A stretch of DNA of 64,000 nucleotides. Origin: Candidatus Aminicenantes bacterium (GTDB lineage Bacteria > Acidobacteriota > Aminicenantia > Aminicenantales > UBA4085). A model generated the notes under the pieces. It was not told the origin of the DNA and ran no database searches. It was given only the letters and a program-made list of their open reading frames with translations. Location of the stretch: the NCBI GenBank assembly GCA_026393855.1, contig JAPKZJ010000091.1, positions 1 to 64,000 of the forward strand, given 5' to 3'. Below, piece after piece: positions 19,821 through 27,739 of this stretch (its first letter is position 1; each line of letters begins with the position of its first letter). A program made the translations under genes and the position numbers.

Positions 19821-20789
19821 ATGCGCGCGTTGGTCACGGGGGCGACCGGGTTCGTCGGATCCAGACTCGTGGACCGGCTGCTGGCCGAAGGCTGGACGGT
19901 CCGAGCCTTCGATTTGGCGCCCGCTCCGGAAGCCAAGCCTGGATTTGAATACCTGCGGGGTGACGTGCGCGACGAAGGACTGGCGGCGCAGGCCGTCGAG
20001 GGTGTGGACATCGTCTTCCACCTGGCGGCGGCCCTGGGCGCGTCGCGGCTGGGGGAGGAAGAATTCATCGCCGTGAACGCCGGCGGCACCCGGGTCATGC
20101 TCGAGGCCGCGCGCCAGGCGGGGGTCAAGCGGGCCGTTCATTTCAGTTCGGCCGGCGTCCTGGGCCATGTGGCCGGCAACGAACCCGCCGACGAAACGCA
20201 TCCCCTCGACCCGCGCGACGCCTACGACCGGAGCAAGCTGGCCGGCGAGCGGGCCGCGCTGGAAATCGGCGGTGCGGGCTTGGATGTAGTCGTGGTCAGG
20301 CCCGGGTGGGCTTACGGCCCGGGCGACCGGCGGTCGTTCAAGCTCATCCGGGCGATCGCGCGCGGCCGACTCCTCATGGTCGGGCGGGGCGGCGCCAAAC
20401 AGACGCCCGTCTTCGTGGATGATCTGGTCCGGGGGACGATGCTGGCCGCAGCCAAGGGGAGGCGCAGCGAGATTTATAACCTGGCCGGGGCGGAAGTCCT
20501 GACCGTCAAGGCGATGACCGAAGAAATCGCCGCCGCCTGTGGGCGGAAGCTGCCCCGGGCCAAGGTCCCACTGGGGCCGACCAAAGCCGCGGCCTGGGTT
20601 CTGGGCAAGGCCTTCGGGGCGGTCGGCCGCGAGGCGCCGCTCAATCCGTCGCGGCTGGCGTTTTTTTTACACCCCAAGCCATTGCGGATCGATAAGGCGA
20701 GGACCGAGCTGGGCTTCAAGCCGGAGATTGGCTTTAAGGACGGAATGGCCCGGACGATCGCCTGGTGCCGCGCCTACGGCTGGCTATAG
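19821..20789 (+). CDS. NAD-dependent epimerase/dehydratase (extended SDR)
   Basis: A 322-residue Rossmann protein: GATGFVGSRL nucleotide-binding motif at the N-terminus, FHLAA, a Ser (SSAGVLG) and the YDRSK catalytic Tyr/Lys. The ATG at 19821 follows a GGGGAGG ribosome site; an upstream in-frame start would overlap the GT4 gene. Substrate unknown, probably an NDP-sugar given the neighbouring glycosyltransferases. Steroid-dehydrogenase-like relatives are an alternative. Confidence 0.85.
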   Translation: MRALVTGATGFVGSRLVDRLLAEGWTVRAFDLAPAPEAKPGFEYLRGDVRDEGLAAQAVEGVDIVFHLAAALGASRLGEEEFIAVNAGGTRVMLEAARQAGVKRAVHFSSAGVLGHVAGNEPADETHPLDPRDAYDRSKLAGERAALEIGGAGLDVVVVRPGWAYGPGDRRSFKLIRAIARGRLLMVGRGGAKQTPVFVDDLVRGTMLAAAKGRRSEIYNLAGAEVLTVKAMTEEIAAACGRKLPRAKVPLGPTKAAAWVLGKAFGAVGREAPLNPSRLAFFLHPKPLRIDKARTELGFKPEIGFKDGMARTIAWCRAYGWL

Positions 20790-20791
20790 GG

Positions 20792-20898
20792 TAGGGGTCA
20801 GGTCTTAAGATTTAAGATATCTAATATTTCTGGCGAAAATCGTCAAAATCAACAAATAATTGTTCTGAGAAAACTTATATCTTAAGACCTGACCCCTA
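20792..20898. repeat. 107-bp AT-rich element bounded by 20-bp perfect inverted repeats
   Basis: The left arm TAGGGGTCAGGTCTTAAGAT (20792-20811) is the exact reverse complement of 20879-20898. The 67-bp interior is strikingly AT-rich compared with its surroundings. It lies between convergent genes, 2 bp after one stop and 1 bp before the other. The GGGGTCAGG end resembles that of REP/RAYT-type mobile repeats as I remember them. It may also act as a bidirectional terminator. No transposase is in the window. Confidence 0.75.
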
Positions 20899-20899
20899 T

Positions 20900-21751
20900 T
20901 TAAACAAAAATGGGGGTGAATTTTCCGCGGGGATCGGCCAAGCGGGCCTTGACGATGGCTTCGATGTCCAGGCCCTTGGCGGCGAAATACTTCGCCACCA
21001 CTTCGCGGACGACGTTATCCTGCTTGCCCCGGACGTAATCGACGGTCATTTCTTCGTTCTGCTCGATCGGCTTGCCGAGGAGGTTGCGCTTCCAGTGCAT
21101 CAGCCAGCCCGAGAAGCACATCGGCTGGCTGCGCTTGACGACTTCCTTGGTCATCATGCCGGAAATCTTCTTGCTGTGGTCCTGGCTCAGATAGTCAATG
21201 GCGAAGCCCATCTCGCTGAGCTTCTGGCGGCGGGTCTCGCGGCCGCCGAAGTCGTAGGTCGGGGTCAGGAAGTGGACGCCGTAGCTCTGGGCAAAGCGCT
21301 TGCCGGCGTTGACGATGCTGGGATAGTTCTCGGCCGTCCCGGTCAGGTTGGTGTCGGAGGGGATCTGCTCGCGGTTGGAGCCGTCGGCGTAGCCGACCAG
21401 GCTGTTCTCCAGGGCAAAGATCATGGCCGCGATGCCCATGCTCAGCCGGCAGCCTACGCACCAGCGGATCTCGCTGTTGTACTTCTTTCGCTCCTTGAAG
21501 AAGAAGCGGACGGAGATGGCTTTATGCAAATCCTTGATGTCGACGATCTGGTGGGTGATGCGGTCGGCCCCGAACTTCGCCTTCAGCAGCTCGACGTTGG
21601 GCTGATTGTTCTTAACCCCAAACTCGAGGTAGCCTTTGTCGAAGGTGACCAGGTGGACCTTGTCGTATTCCTGGGCCAGCAGAACCGAGGCCAGCAGGGA
21701 ATCGATGCCGCCCGAGAACATGACGGCGACTTCATTCTTGATCGGATCCAT
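20900..21751 (-). CDS. PP-loop superfamily ATP pyrophosphatase, function unknown
   Basis: A 283-residue protein with the adenine-nucleotide alpha-hydrolase P-loop SGGIDSLLAS at residues 13-22. A WCVGCRLSM segment (two Cys, about residues 98-101) and a later single Cys in PMCFSGW could bind metal or carry sulfur. Related PP-loop enzymes adenylate tRNA bases, carboxylates or QueC-type substrates; I cannot assign one. A strong AAGGAG ribosome site precedes the ATG. Apparently monocistronic with its own promoter. Confidence 0.75.
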   Translation of the reverse strand: MDPIKNEVAVMFSGGIDSLLASVLLAQEYDKVHLVTFDKGYLEFGVKNNQPNVELLKAKFGADRITHQIVDIKDLHKAISVRFFFKERKKYNSEIRWCVGCRLSMGIAAMIFALENSLVGYADGSNREQIPSDTNLTGTAENYPSIVNAGKRFAQSYGVHFLTPTYDFGGRETRRQKLSEMGFAIDYLSQDHSKKISGMMTKEVVKRSQPMCFSGWLMHWKRNLLGKPIEQNEEMTVDYVRGKQDNVVREVVAKYFAAKGLDIEAIVKARLADPRGKFTPIFV

Positions 21752-21778
21752 GGGAAAACTCCTTGTCGAACGCGCCCC

Positions 21779-21807
21779 ATTCTACACGCGGGAGGGGAAA
21801 AATCCAA
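21779..21807 (-). promoter_or_regulatory. Promoter of the PP-loop ATPase gene
   Basis: On the minus strand TTGGAT (21802-21807), 17-nt spacer, TAGAAT (21779-21784); the start codon follows at 21751 after an AAGGAG site. Confidence 0.6.
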
Positions 21808-21850
21808 CCCGGGCGGGGAACCGGCCGAAGGCCGGCGGGAACGGGGGCGG

Positions 21851-22015
21851 TCAGCCCTGCTTCAGGACGGGTGCGACGTAGTCCTTGTGGGTCAGGCGGG
21901 CCTTGGCCTTGCGGATGCAGCAGCCGCCCTGGTGGAAAAAGATCCAGACCAGGAGGCCGATGCCGGCGGCAAGGACGCCGATGACGATGAGAAGGACCTT
22001 GAGAAACGTAGGCAT
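21851..22015 (-). CDS. Small single-span membrane protein
   Basis: A 54-residue protein starting MPTFLKVLL at 22015, preceded by AAGGAG 8 nt upstream. One transmembrane segment (LLIVIGVLAAGIGLLVWIFF) is followed by GGCC and a basic tail, so it probably inserts with the tail in the cytoplasm. A good ribosome site and an own -10 support it as a real gene. No known family recognised. Confidence 0.6.
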   Translation of the reverse strand: MPTFLKVLLIVIGVLAAGIGLLVWIFFHQGGCCIRKAKARLTHKDYVAPVLKQG

Positions 22016-22036
22016 GACGACCGCTCCTTGATTAAT

Positions 22037-22065
22037 ACTATAGAAACACTCGGAACAGTAGTGTA
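22037..22065 (-). promoter_or_regulatory. Promoter of the small membrane protein gene
   Basis: On the minus strand TACACT (22060-22065), 17-nt spacer, TATAGT (22037-22042), 21 nt before the start codon. Confidence 0.45.
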
Positions 22066-22119
22066 TCATAGCCATCGGCGGCGGACTTGTCAAGCCCCGA
22101 TCCGCCCCCCGACCCGGAC

Positions 22120-22148
22120 TTGAACGGAAGCTCCGGCTCGGCTAGGAT
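22120..22148 (+). promoter_or_regulatory. Promoter immediately upstream of the 22158 gene (leaderless arrangement)
   Basis: TTGAAC (22120-22125), 17-nt spacer, TAGGAT (22143-22148). The GTG start codon follows only 9 nt later, so transcription should begin at or within a few nucleotides of it. Confidence 0.5.
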
Positions 22149-22157
22149 ACCTCTCCA

Positions 22158-22961
22158 GTGATAGACGCCAAGCTTCGCCCCTCCCTCCCTTCGCTCTTCC
22201 GTCGCCTGGCCGCCGCCCTTCTGGCCCTCGCCGCCCTGCCCTTCGTCTTCGGCCAGGCCCGGCCCGACCTGCCGACCCTGCTCAACGGCGTCGAAGCCCG
22301 CCTGAAGGCCGGCTTCCACTATCAAGGCTGGACGGCCGACTCGACCACCGTCATCACCACGCTCGACAAAGCCGGCCGGCCAGAAAAGATCACCCGGATC
22401 GCCAAAACCGTCCGGGTCGTCGCAGGCGTCCGGACGGAGACGATCCTCAAGGCGGTCGAGACCGAGGACGGGCAAGACTCCGACATCACCGACGACTACG
22501 CCAAGGAGCAGCGGGCCCGCGAGGCGAAAGAACGGAAGCGCCGCGAAGACGAAGCCCGCAAGGGCGGCCCCCAGGGACGCCGCTCCGGCTCGTTCGACCT
22601 GGACGAGATCATGCCTTTCGCCGCCGCCAAGCGGCCCGGCTACGATTTCGTCCTGCGTCCCGGCATCGACGGCCAGCCCTTCCTCGTCCTGGAGGCCCGG
22701 GCCAAGGTCCCCGCGGACAAAAGCTGGAACGGCGTCTATACCATCGACCCCGCCACGTTCGACATCCGGCGGGCCGAAGTCCGGCCTTCCAAGAACCCCC
22801 GCTTCGTCAAGGAGCTCTGGGCCGAGGCCGACATCCTGGCCCTGCCCGGCGGCCAATTGTTCATCAAGCGGACCAAATTCAAAGTCGACGGCGGCATCTT
22901 CATCAAGCACATCCGGATGATCGTCGAGGACGATTACGCCGGCGTCCGGCTCCTGGATTGA
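22158..22961 (+). CDS. Exported protein of unknown function, LolA-like beta fold possible
   Basis: A 267-residue protein with an N-terminal hydrophobic signal (LAAALLALAALPFVFGQA). A lysine/arginine-rich stretch (about residues 118-140) interrupts two beta-rich halves. The C-terminal half (VYTIDPATFDIRRAEVRPSKNP, then IKHIRMIVEDDYAG) has the pattern of outer-membrane lipoprotein-sorting-like proteins, but this is weak. The GTG at 22158 is the start if the promoter just upstream is used; no Shine-Dalgarno. Confidence 0.6.
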   Translation: MIDAKLRPSLPSLFRRLAAALLALAALPFVFGQARPDLPTLLNGVEARLKAGFHYQGWTADSTTVITTLDKAGRPEKITRIAKTVRVVAGVRTETILKAVETEDGQDSDITDDYAKEQRAREAKERKRREDEARKGGPQGRRSGSFDLDEIMPFAAAKRPGYDFVLRPGIDGQPFLVLEARAKVPADKSWNGVYTIDPATFDIRRAEVRPSKNPRFVKELWAEADILALPGGQLFIKRTKFKVDGGIFIKHIRMIVEDDYAGVRLLD

Positions 22962-22972
22962 CCCCCGGCGGA

Positions 22973-23001
22973 TTGACTTCCCCGCTTCGAGCCGCTAAAC
23001 T
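22973..23001 (+). promoter_or_regulatory. Promoter of the 23029 methyltransferase gene
   Basis: TTGACT (22973-22978), 17-nt spacer, TAAACT (22996-23001), 27 nt before the ATG, which also has an AAGGAAA ribosome site. Confidence 0.6.
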
Positions 23002-23028
23002 GAGCCCCTCTTTTCCAAGGAAACATCC

Positions 23029-23790
23029 ATGAACAAGGAAAAAGTCGGCCGTTTCTACGACGTCGTCTGGACGGAATACGTCCCCGAATACGAGGCCTCC
23101 GAGCGGCACTGGGCCCTCTTTTACGCGCCGGAGGAAGTCCAGGGCCAGACCGTCCTGGACGCCGGCTGCGGCACCGGCATCTTCAGCACTATCTTCGCCA
23201 GGAACGGCGCCGCCATGGTCATCGGCATCGACATCAGCCCCGGCAGCCTGGGCACGGCCGAAAGCCTCAAGGAGAGGTTCGGGCTGACCAACGCCCGGTT
23301 CGAGCAGCAGGACATGCTGCACCTGCCCTACCCGGACGCTTCGTTCGACATCGTCTGGGCCTGGGGCACCGTCCACCACACCACGAACCCCCCGGCCGCC
23401 ATCACCGAGCTCATGCGCACGCTCAAGCCGGGCGGCTCGCTCTTTCTGGCCATTTACAAAAAGACCAAAGTCACTTGGATCCACGAGATCATCCGCAAGA
23501 CGCTCATCCGCACCCCCCGCTGGTCCTGGAACGGACTGGCCAAGGTCATGGCCTTCTTCGGGACGCCCATCGTCTTCTTCTTCAAAAAGAGGGAGAAATC
23601 GCGCCAGGGCGAGAAGCTCTCGGAGCTCCTCCTGGACTGGTACTTCGTCCCCATCCGGTTCCACTACACGCCGGAGGAGATCAAGGCGTTTCTCGAGGAG
23701 CGCGGCTATGCCATTGAGAAGTTTCTGGCCCACTCGGGCCGCTTCGACTCCTCGTCCAACTTCATCTACAAGGCCCGCAAGCCGGCCTGA
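23029..23790 (+). CDS. Class I SAM-dependent methyltransferase
   Basis: A 253-residue methyltransferase. Motif I is VLDAGCGTGIFST near residue 41, followed by a GIDIS acidic strand end and an FDIVWAWGTVHHTTNP motif IV region; LMRTLKPGGSLFLAIY is the usual motif VI. The C-terminal part has a basic hydrophobic segment (AKVMAFFGTPIVFFFKKREK) that may touch membrane or a lipid substrate. Substrate unknown. Monocistronic, with convergent neighbour downstream. Confidence 0.85.
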   Translation: MNKEKVGRFYDVVWTEYVPEYEASERHWALFYAPEEVQGQTVLDAGCGTGIFSTIFARNGAAMVIGIDISPGSLGTAESLKERFGLTNARFEQQDMLHLPYPDASFDIVWAWGTVHHTTNPPAAITELMRTLKPGGSLFLAIYKKTKVTWIHEIIRKTLIRTPRWSWNGLAKVMAFFGTPIVFFFKKREKSRQGEKLSELLLDWYFVPIRFHYTPEEIKAFLEERGYAIEKFLAHSGRFDSSSNFIYKARKPA

Positions 23791-23885
23791 AGCGGAACGC
23801 CGCGGGAGATCCCGGCGTCAACGCACTCAGCGGAGTCACAGGCGCGCGGGAAGCCGAAAGTCAGGCCGGGCGCGGAGGCGGACGC

Positions 23886-24311
23886 TCAGCGGGAATCGAT
23901 GATCAGAATCTCGGCCTTGGAGAGGCGTTTGGTCCGGCGTTTCTGGCTGATAATGTTCACCAACTCATGAAGGACGGCGTTATCCCGATCGCTCTCGACC
24001 GCCGCCGGATCATGCAGCAGGTCGCCCAAGGCGACTTCCAGCGCTTCGATAGGGGTCCCGGAGGGGACCATCAGGAGATGCCTAGCCTTGGCGATTTCAA
24101 TCATCTTCAGCCAGGGGATCTTTTTTAGGACGGTGTTCGGGCCGACGACGATCAGAGACTTGCCGGGAGCCATTTCGATAAGCTCGACCGGCTGGAAGCG
24201 CCCGCGACCCGTTCCCGCGACCGCTTCGGTGGCTTTAACGACGGCCCGGGTCCGGTCCGGATCGATGCCCGCCAATTGGGTCAGGATGCGGTCCGGCAGC
24301 GTCATGGTCAC
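23886..24311 (-). CDS. Hypothetical protein
   Basis: A 141-residue protein without a recognised domain. Visible features are a VELIEMAPGKSLIVVGPN beta segment, an IPWLKMIEIAKARHLLMVPSG segment and a basic QKRRTKRLSKAE stretch near the C-terminus. The GTG at 24311 (with AGGAG 12 nt upstream) or the ATG two codons later may be the start. It has its own promoter, and coding bias fits the neighbourhood, so I take it as real. Confidence 0.55.
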   Translation of the reverse strand: MTMTLPDRILTQLAGIDPDRTRAVVKATEAVAGTGRGRFQPVELIEMAPGKSLIVVGPNTVLKKIPWLKMIEIAKARHLLMVPSGTPIEALEVALGDLLHDPAAVESDRDNAVLHELVNIISQKRRTKRLSKAEILIIDSR

Positions 24312-24385
24312 GGGATGCCGAGGCTCCTGGAATTTCGGCGGCCGGCCGCTGGGTCTGGTTTTCGTGGGAGGCTCCCTTCGAACGC

Positions 24386-24414
24386 AATCTATCAGAAGGC
24401 GCGACCTTTTTCAA
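24386..24414 (-). promoter_or_regulatory. Promoter of the 24311 hypothetical gene
   Basis: On the minus strand TTGAAA (24409-24414), 17-nt spacer, TAGATT (24386-24391). The rest of the 373-bp gap 24312-24684 holds only the facing promoter for the barrel gene. Confidence 0.55.
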
Positions 24415-24506
24415 CGTCATAATGGCGGGCCGGCGCTCGCCGCGGGAACGGCCTCGCGCCCCGCCGGCTTCCCGGCGGGAGGGGAGGCGCCCCCTTTCCC
24501 CTCTGC

Positions 24507-24535
24507 TTGCCTTTCGATTTGTAATGCGATATTAT
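24507..24535 (+). promoter_or_regulatory. Promoter of the outer-membrane barrel gene at 24685
   Basis: TTGCCT (24507-24512), 17-nt spacer, TATTAT (24530-24535); the -10 lies inside the small palindrome GCGATA-TTA-TATCGC (24526-24540). A second TATAAT at 24559-24564 has no matching -35. A leader of about 140 nt is implied. Confidence 0.45.
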
Positions 24536-24684
24536 ATCGCTCCTGTGTATTTTAACGTTATAATTAACGCGATGGAGATTCCCGCCGGCCCCGGGGACGG
24601 GTCGAAGGCGGAGAAGGCCCGGCGGTCGGCAGGGCCGGCCGCTTCGACGGTCTTTTGTCCCCGAAGCACCAAGGAGAGTGGTTC

Positions 24685-25458
24685 ATGAACAAACGGGTTC
24701 TGGGGTTCGGTCTGGCCATGGCGCTTTGCGGCCTCGTCGTCATGGCCCGGGCTCAGGAGACGGCTTCGGCGGATCCGGTCCGGACGGGTTTTTTCCTTCA
24801 AATCCAAGGCGGAGGGGCTTTCTTTCTGAAAAGCCCGCTGTCCGCGTCCAAGGATTTTTCCCTCTTCGGCGAGACGGGCACATCCACGGAGACCTATAAG
24901 TATGGGACCGCTCCGGCGATCGACGCCGCGATCGGATCGTACTTCCGATGGGGAGGATTGACCATTAAAGCCGGCTTGGGATTCCAAAGATCTTTCCGCC
25001 GCGACTCGGGGAGCTATACCCTCACGCTCCCCCACCCGCTCGAGGCCGGCAACCCGCGGACCGTCGCTTTTAGCTCGGACGACCTTCCGGATACATCAAC
25101 GAGCTTTTACGTCTTTGGCTTGTTCTCCCTGATCCATTCCAAAGGCGTGGATCTTTGGCTCGGACCGATCATCGGATTGGGCCTGGAGAAGTTCGCCACA
25201 TTGGACGATTTCACCATCCAGGAAAAGCCGCCGTACTCGAGCGCCGATGTCTCGATCACGGATGTAACGATGATCAAGACGTCCGTCTCCTCTCTTTGGT
25301 ACGGAGTCGCCGCTGACGCGGAATTCGCTCTGAGCCGGCCTTTCGCCCTGGTCGCCTCGGCAAAGATCATCTATGACGACCCCAAGATCGCGGCCCTCGG
25401 CCGACGGGCCAACCTGCTGCGGATCGAGGGAGCCGCCGGATTCCGGATCGTTTTTTAA
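24685..25458 (+). CDS. Predicted outer-membrane beta-barrel protein (family 1)
   Basis: A 257-residue protein with a clear signal peptide (MNKRVLGFGLAMALCGLVVMARAQ) and an AAGGAGAG ribosome site. Alternating hydrophobic strands and a terminal aromatic (RIVF) fit a small barrel. It is a paralogue of the C-terminal half of the protein at 47513-48697: shared blocks include LPHPL/F, GETG/AS-ETY, LGPI-G and TLDDFTI/TLDDYTI. Followed 85 bp later by a secreted propeller gene. Confidence 0.7.
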   Translation: MNKRVLGFGLAMALCGLVVMARAQETASADPVRTGFFLQIQGGGAFFLKSPLSASKDFSLFGETGTSTETYKYGTAPAIDAAIGSYFRWGGLTIKAGLGFQRSFRRDSGSYTLTLPHPLEAGNPRTVAFSSDDLPDTSTSFYVFGLFSLIHSKGVDLWLGPIIGLGLEKFATLDDFTIQEKPPYSSADVSITDVTMIKTSVSSLWYGVAADAEFALSRPFALVASAKIIYDDPKIAALGRRANLLRIEGAAGFRIVF

Positions 25459-25543
25459 TCGGCCCGCTCGCCGTGAGGATACAGGATTCGGCAATAAGGA
25501 AACGTTCGAGCAAAATGTCGCGATTATCGGGAAGGAGTCTCCG

Positions 25544-26947
25544 ATGAAGAAAACCGCTGGGTTCGTTTTGGCCATTGTTCTTCTGGTTGCCGCCTCCTTC
25601 GGGCAGTCCCTGGGCAACGGCGCCCAGGTGGCGGAATCGGACGGGAAATTGCGCTGGTCGCAATGCGCCTTCGGTCCGGACGGCGTCCTCCACGTCATCT
25701 ACGGGGACGATACGGACACGGGTGATTCCATCTGGTACGTGAATTTCAACGGCTCGACGTCCAGCACGCCGCTGGCCTTGACCCCTTCTGGCATGCGCGG
25801 TACGCGGCCGGGCATCGGCGTCAACCGCAAAGGCTCCGTCATCGCGGCCTGGGGGACGGGCGCCGACAAAGGCATCTACATGCGGATTTACAATCCCCAA
25901 ACGAAGACTTGGGGCGCAACGGAGGCGGTCGAGATCGGCTACGGATTCGAGGAGCCCGCGCCCGTCCTCGACGACATCGGAAACATCTACGTCTTCTGGT
26001 CCGACGCCAACGGCTACGCCTACACGCGGCTGAAAATCAACGGCGTCTGGGAAAACCATGTCCGGATGACCGCGGGCTACGGCAAACAGGGCGGCATCAC
26101 CGTCGGTACGGACGGCTGGATCTGGACCGTCTGGCGCGAGAAGATCGGCTCGAACTACAAGAATTTCTGGTCCAAGCGGACCAAAACAACCGCCTGGACG
26201 GGAGCCACGATCCTGACCTCGGGCGGCGGCAGCTCGTCCCACCCAATCATCACCGTCGGACCCAACAACGTCCCCGTCGTCGTCTGGGGCGACATCGACC
26301 AAGCTCTGGAGAACGGTTGCGAGGTCAAGCTGATGCGGCCCGGCATCGACACGACCCGCGAGCTCCTGATCCCCTTCGCCATGCAACACTACCCGCGGGT
26401 CGCGGTCGACGCCAACAACAAGATCCACGTCGCCCTTCAATTGGGGGGCGGCGACTACGGCGACGGCTTTCGCTACACCAATAACGTCACGGGCAGCTGG
26501 TCGCCGGTCCAGACGATCCTCGGCTCCCTGCCCAAGCTCCCCGGCATCTCGGCGGATCCTTTCGGCAACGTAGCCGTCTGCCAAACCAGCTATGTCACGG
26601 CCACGAACAAGACCAAGGTCCACATCTACAGCCTGACGGCCCTCTCACTCCACTATTTCTATCCTCCCACTTCCCCTGCCTCGACGATCCAGACCAAGGG
26701 TGTTCGGAAAGTCCCGGAAGTGTCCTACAGCCTGTCCTGGGCCGCCAACCCCCTGAACAACGACCAGTATCTGCAGGGATACGTCATCTATGTCAAGGAA
26801 GGGACAGGCGCCTATCAGCCGCTCCTAACGGTCAACAAAGCGACGTTCACCGCGCTGTTCAAATACACCGATTTGAGCAAGAAGCGGCGTTTCGCCATAA
26901 CGACTCTTGCCGTCGGCGGGGGTGAATCGGATCTCGTGGAATTCTGA
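25544..26947 (+). CDS. Secreted beta-propeller protein with C-terminal FN3-like domain (family P)
   Basis: A 467-residue protein. The ATG at 25544 follows GGAAGGAG and starts a signal peptide (FVLAIVLLVAASFGQ). The middle holds sialidase-like propeller repeats (RWSQCAFGPDGVLHVIYGD, KQGGITVGTDGWIWTVWRE, SSHPIITVGPNNVPVVVWGD and further). The last 100 residues read as a fibronectin-III-like fold (YSLSWAANPLNNDQYLQGY, then FAITTLAVGGGES). No catalytic residues are recognised. It is a close paralogue of 44820-46232; both end in ESDLVEF/ESDLIEF. Confidence 0.75.
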   Translation: MKKTAGFVLAIVLLVAASFGQSLGNGAQVAESDGKLRWSQCAFGPDGVLHVIYGDDTDTGDSIWYVNFNGSTSSTPLALTPSGMRGTRPGIGVNRKGSVIAAWGTGADKGIYMRIYNPQTKTWGATEAVEIGYGFEEPAPVLDDIGNIYVFWSDANGYAYTRLKINGVWENHVRMTAGYGKQGGITVGTDGWIWTVWREKIGSNYKNFWSKRTKTTAWTGATILTSGGGSSSHPIITVGPNNVPVVVWGDIDQALENGCEVKLMRPGIDTTRELLIPFAMQHYPRVAVDANNKIHVALQLGGGDYGDGFRYTNNVTGSWSPVQTILGSLPKLPGISADPFGNVAVCQTSYVTATNKTKVHIYSLTALSLHYFYPPTSPASTIQTKGVRKVPEVSYSLSWAANPLNNDQYLQGYVIYVKEGTGAYQPLLTVNKATFTALFKYTDLSKKRRFAITTLAVGGGESDLVEF

Positions 26948-26951
26948 TCGG

Positions 26952-26980
26952 TTCGGGCCGGCCCGGGCGGCCGGCCCGGA
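26952..26980. terminator. Bidirectional terminator-like GC hairpin
   Basis: CGGGCCGGCC (26954-26963) pairs perfectly with GGCCGGCCCG (26969-26978) around a 5-nt loop, between the convergent propeller and acyltransferase genes. No U-tract is present, so termination is inferred from position and stem only. Confidence 0.4.
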
Positions 26981-26986
26981 TTATCG

Positions 26987-27739
26987 TTAGAGCGAGCGGC
27001 GGTCCGCGATCCGAAGCCGGCGGTCCGCGACGACGTAGGCATATTCGGGCAGCGACGCCGCTACCACCGCGCCCGCGCCGACCACGGTCCCCGTCCCGAT
27101 CGCCACACCGTCGAGCACGGTGACGCCGGCACCCAGCCAGACATCATTCCCGATCCGGATCCCGCCCTTGGCTTCGGACGGCTGCTCCATGATCGGCCGC
27201 GAGGTGTCCTTGATCGGGTGATTCCCTCCGGCCACCAGGTAGCATCCTCCGGCCAGGAAGCAGAAGCGGCCGATCTCGATGACGGATTCGGACAGCAGGC
27301 TACAGTTGGCCGAGACATTGCACGACTCGCCCAGGACGATCGAGCCTTCCTTGCAGCTCAAAATGGTGGAACGGCCGATCAGCGCCCCCGCCCCGATCCG
27401 AATGCCCCGATTGCCCTCGCCTTTGGCGTCGAGCACGGCCCCGTCGTCGATCACGGCGTTGTCCCCGATCACGATCTTGTGGGGATGCCGCAGGGTGACG
27501 CCGCGGCCGAAGACCACCCCGCGACCGACTCCGCCCAGGATCAGGGGCAGGAACATCTTGCGCAGAAAAAGCCCCAAAGCCCCGGGGACGGGCAGGACGA
27601 AAAGATTGACGAATTCATAGGCCAGGAGCGGCAGAAGCCCTTTCCGGCCGACAAACATCGATCGATATTTGGCTCCGGCCGACCGGCCGGACGCATGAAG
27701 CTCTTTCTGAGTGCTGCCGGGGAAAGACTGGCCGCTCAT
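26987..27739 (-). CDS. Hexapeptide-repeat (left-handed beta-helix) acyltransferase-like protein
   Basis: A 250-residue protein. Imperfect [LIV]-G-x4 hexapeptide repeats run from about residue 75 to 235 (IVIGDNAVIDDGAV, IRIGAGALIGRSTI, IRIGNDVWLGAGVTVLDGVAIGTGTVVGAGAVV). A His in AGGNHPIKD fits a catalytic position of O- or N-acetyltransferases. It overlaps the GT39 gene by 4 nt and closes a four-gene operon with deacetylase and glycosyltransferases, suggesting sugar acylation. Confidence 0.8.
   Translation of the reverse strand: MSGQSFPGSTQKELHASGRSAGAKYRSMFVGRKGLLPLLAYEFVNLFVLPVPGALGLFLRKMFLPLILGGVGRGVVFGRGVTLRHPHKIVIGDNAVIDDGAVLDAKGEGNRGIRIGAGALIGRSTILSCKEGSIVLGESCNVSANCSLLSESVIEIGRFCFLAGGCYLVAGGNHPIKDTSRPIMEQPSEAKGGIRIGNDVWLGAGVTVLDGVAIGTGTVVGAGAVVAASLPEYAYVVADRRLRIADRRSL

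Noticed and set aside
25367-26623. Minus-strand open frame of over 400 codons opposite the propeller gene
   Set aside because: It is antisense to a clear signal-peptide and propeller protein and has no recognised motif.
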